The notes beneath the pieces are model-generated. The model was not told the DNA's origin. It made no database searches and worked only from the letters and a program-made list of their open reading frames with translations. From the NCBI RefSeq assembly GCF_905163445.1, contig NC_053200.1, positions 12,152,001 through 12,216,000 on the forward strand: a DNA stretch of 64,000 nucleotides, given 5' to 3'. Origin of the DNA: Pararge aegeria. Its lineage: Eukaryota; Arthropoda; Insecta; Lepidoptera; Nymphalidae. Shown here piece after piece: positions 63,815-64,000 of the stretch (the stretch's first letter is position 1; the number at the start of each line of letters is the position of its first letter). The position numbers and the translations under genes were made by a program.

Positions 63815-64000
63815 AAAGCTGAAACATTGTAGATCGAATGTGTCAGCCGAGCGACTTAACACTTCTGGTTATCTTATCAAGTCGCGATTAACGTGACGTC
63901 ATTTGCTGAATTTAATGTCGTCAAATATTGGAAGTTTGGGGAGGCTCTTTAGCGAAAAGACCGTCTGTTTGAACCTACATCTAGTTGAGTTCAGACCCTA

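Larger units (their letters stand above)
58745..64000 (+). other. BicD: BicD intron 2 (continues beyond window)
   Basis: No coding exon is visible. It holds a Lep1-like Helitron fragment, two copies of a SINE-like fragment near 61850-62525, one member of a repeat pair shared with intron 1, and a long CT tract near 63710. The stretch 59110-61600 is otherwise AT-rich without recognised elements. Confidence 0.7.

Overview
This is a eukaryotic window, almost certainly from a lepidopteran, most likely a butterfly. The evidence is small exons in AT-rich introns, insect RR-2 cuticle genes with the usual tiny signal-peptide first exon, a Ric1 and a BicD orthologue, and introns packed with lepidopteran-style repeats (tRNA-derived SINEs, Lep1-like Helitrons, short DNA elements, RTE-type LINE tails). 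The species cannot be named from the sequence alone.

Layout. (1) 1-4515, minus strand: the first 1505 codons of a large nuclear-looking protein with AT-hook-like motifs, open in one frame from its ATG to the left edge. I do not recognise its family. (2) 4516-5463: a short divergent promoter region. (3) 5464-51036, plus strand: a complete Ric1 gene. I assembled 26 coding exons whose splice phases all agree, giving exactly 1410 codons (1409 aa plus stop). (4) Nested in the 17.4 kb intron 14 of Ric1, on the opposite strand, are three cuticular protein genes (25633-27566, 30112-31434, 32180-33950). Two have clear RR-2 chitin-binding domains and one is strongly diverged. Each has a TATA box 31-33 bp upstream of an initiator-like sequence. 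(5) 51037-57329: AT-rich sequence with no repeat family I could recognise, which may hold a long Ric1 3' UTR. (6) 57330 to the right edge, plus strand: the first two coding exons of Bicaudal-D; exon 3 lies outside.

How the genes relate. Ric1 (with Rgp1) is the exchange factor that activates Rab6, and BicD is a Rab6 effector that links cargo to dynein, so an activator and an effector of the same GTPase lie head to tail. The nested cuticle genes have no known link to this pathway and probably have their own epidermal regulation.

Other points of interest: a possible C-terminal CaaX box (CAIM) on Ric1, a 63-bp tandem duplication that copies the exon 4 splice donor, a degenerate S-L-x-S-L-C repeat in the large left-edge protein, a 54-bp perfect palindrome, and several nested transposon insertions with readable target-site duplications. 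All homology calls come from recognition of the translated sequence; no database was searched.
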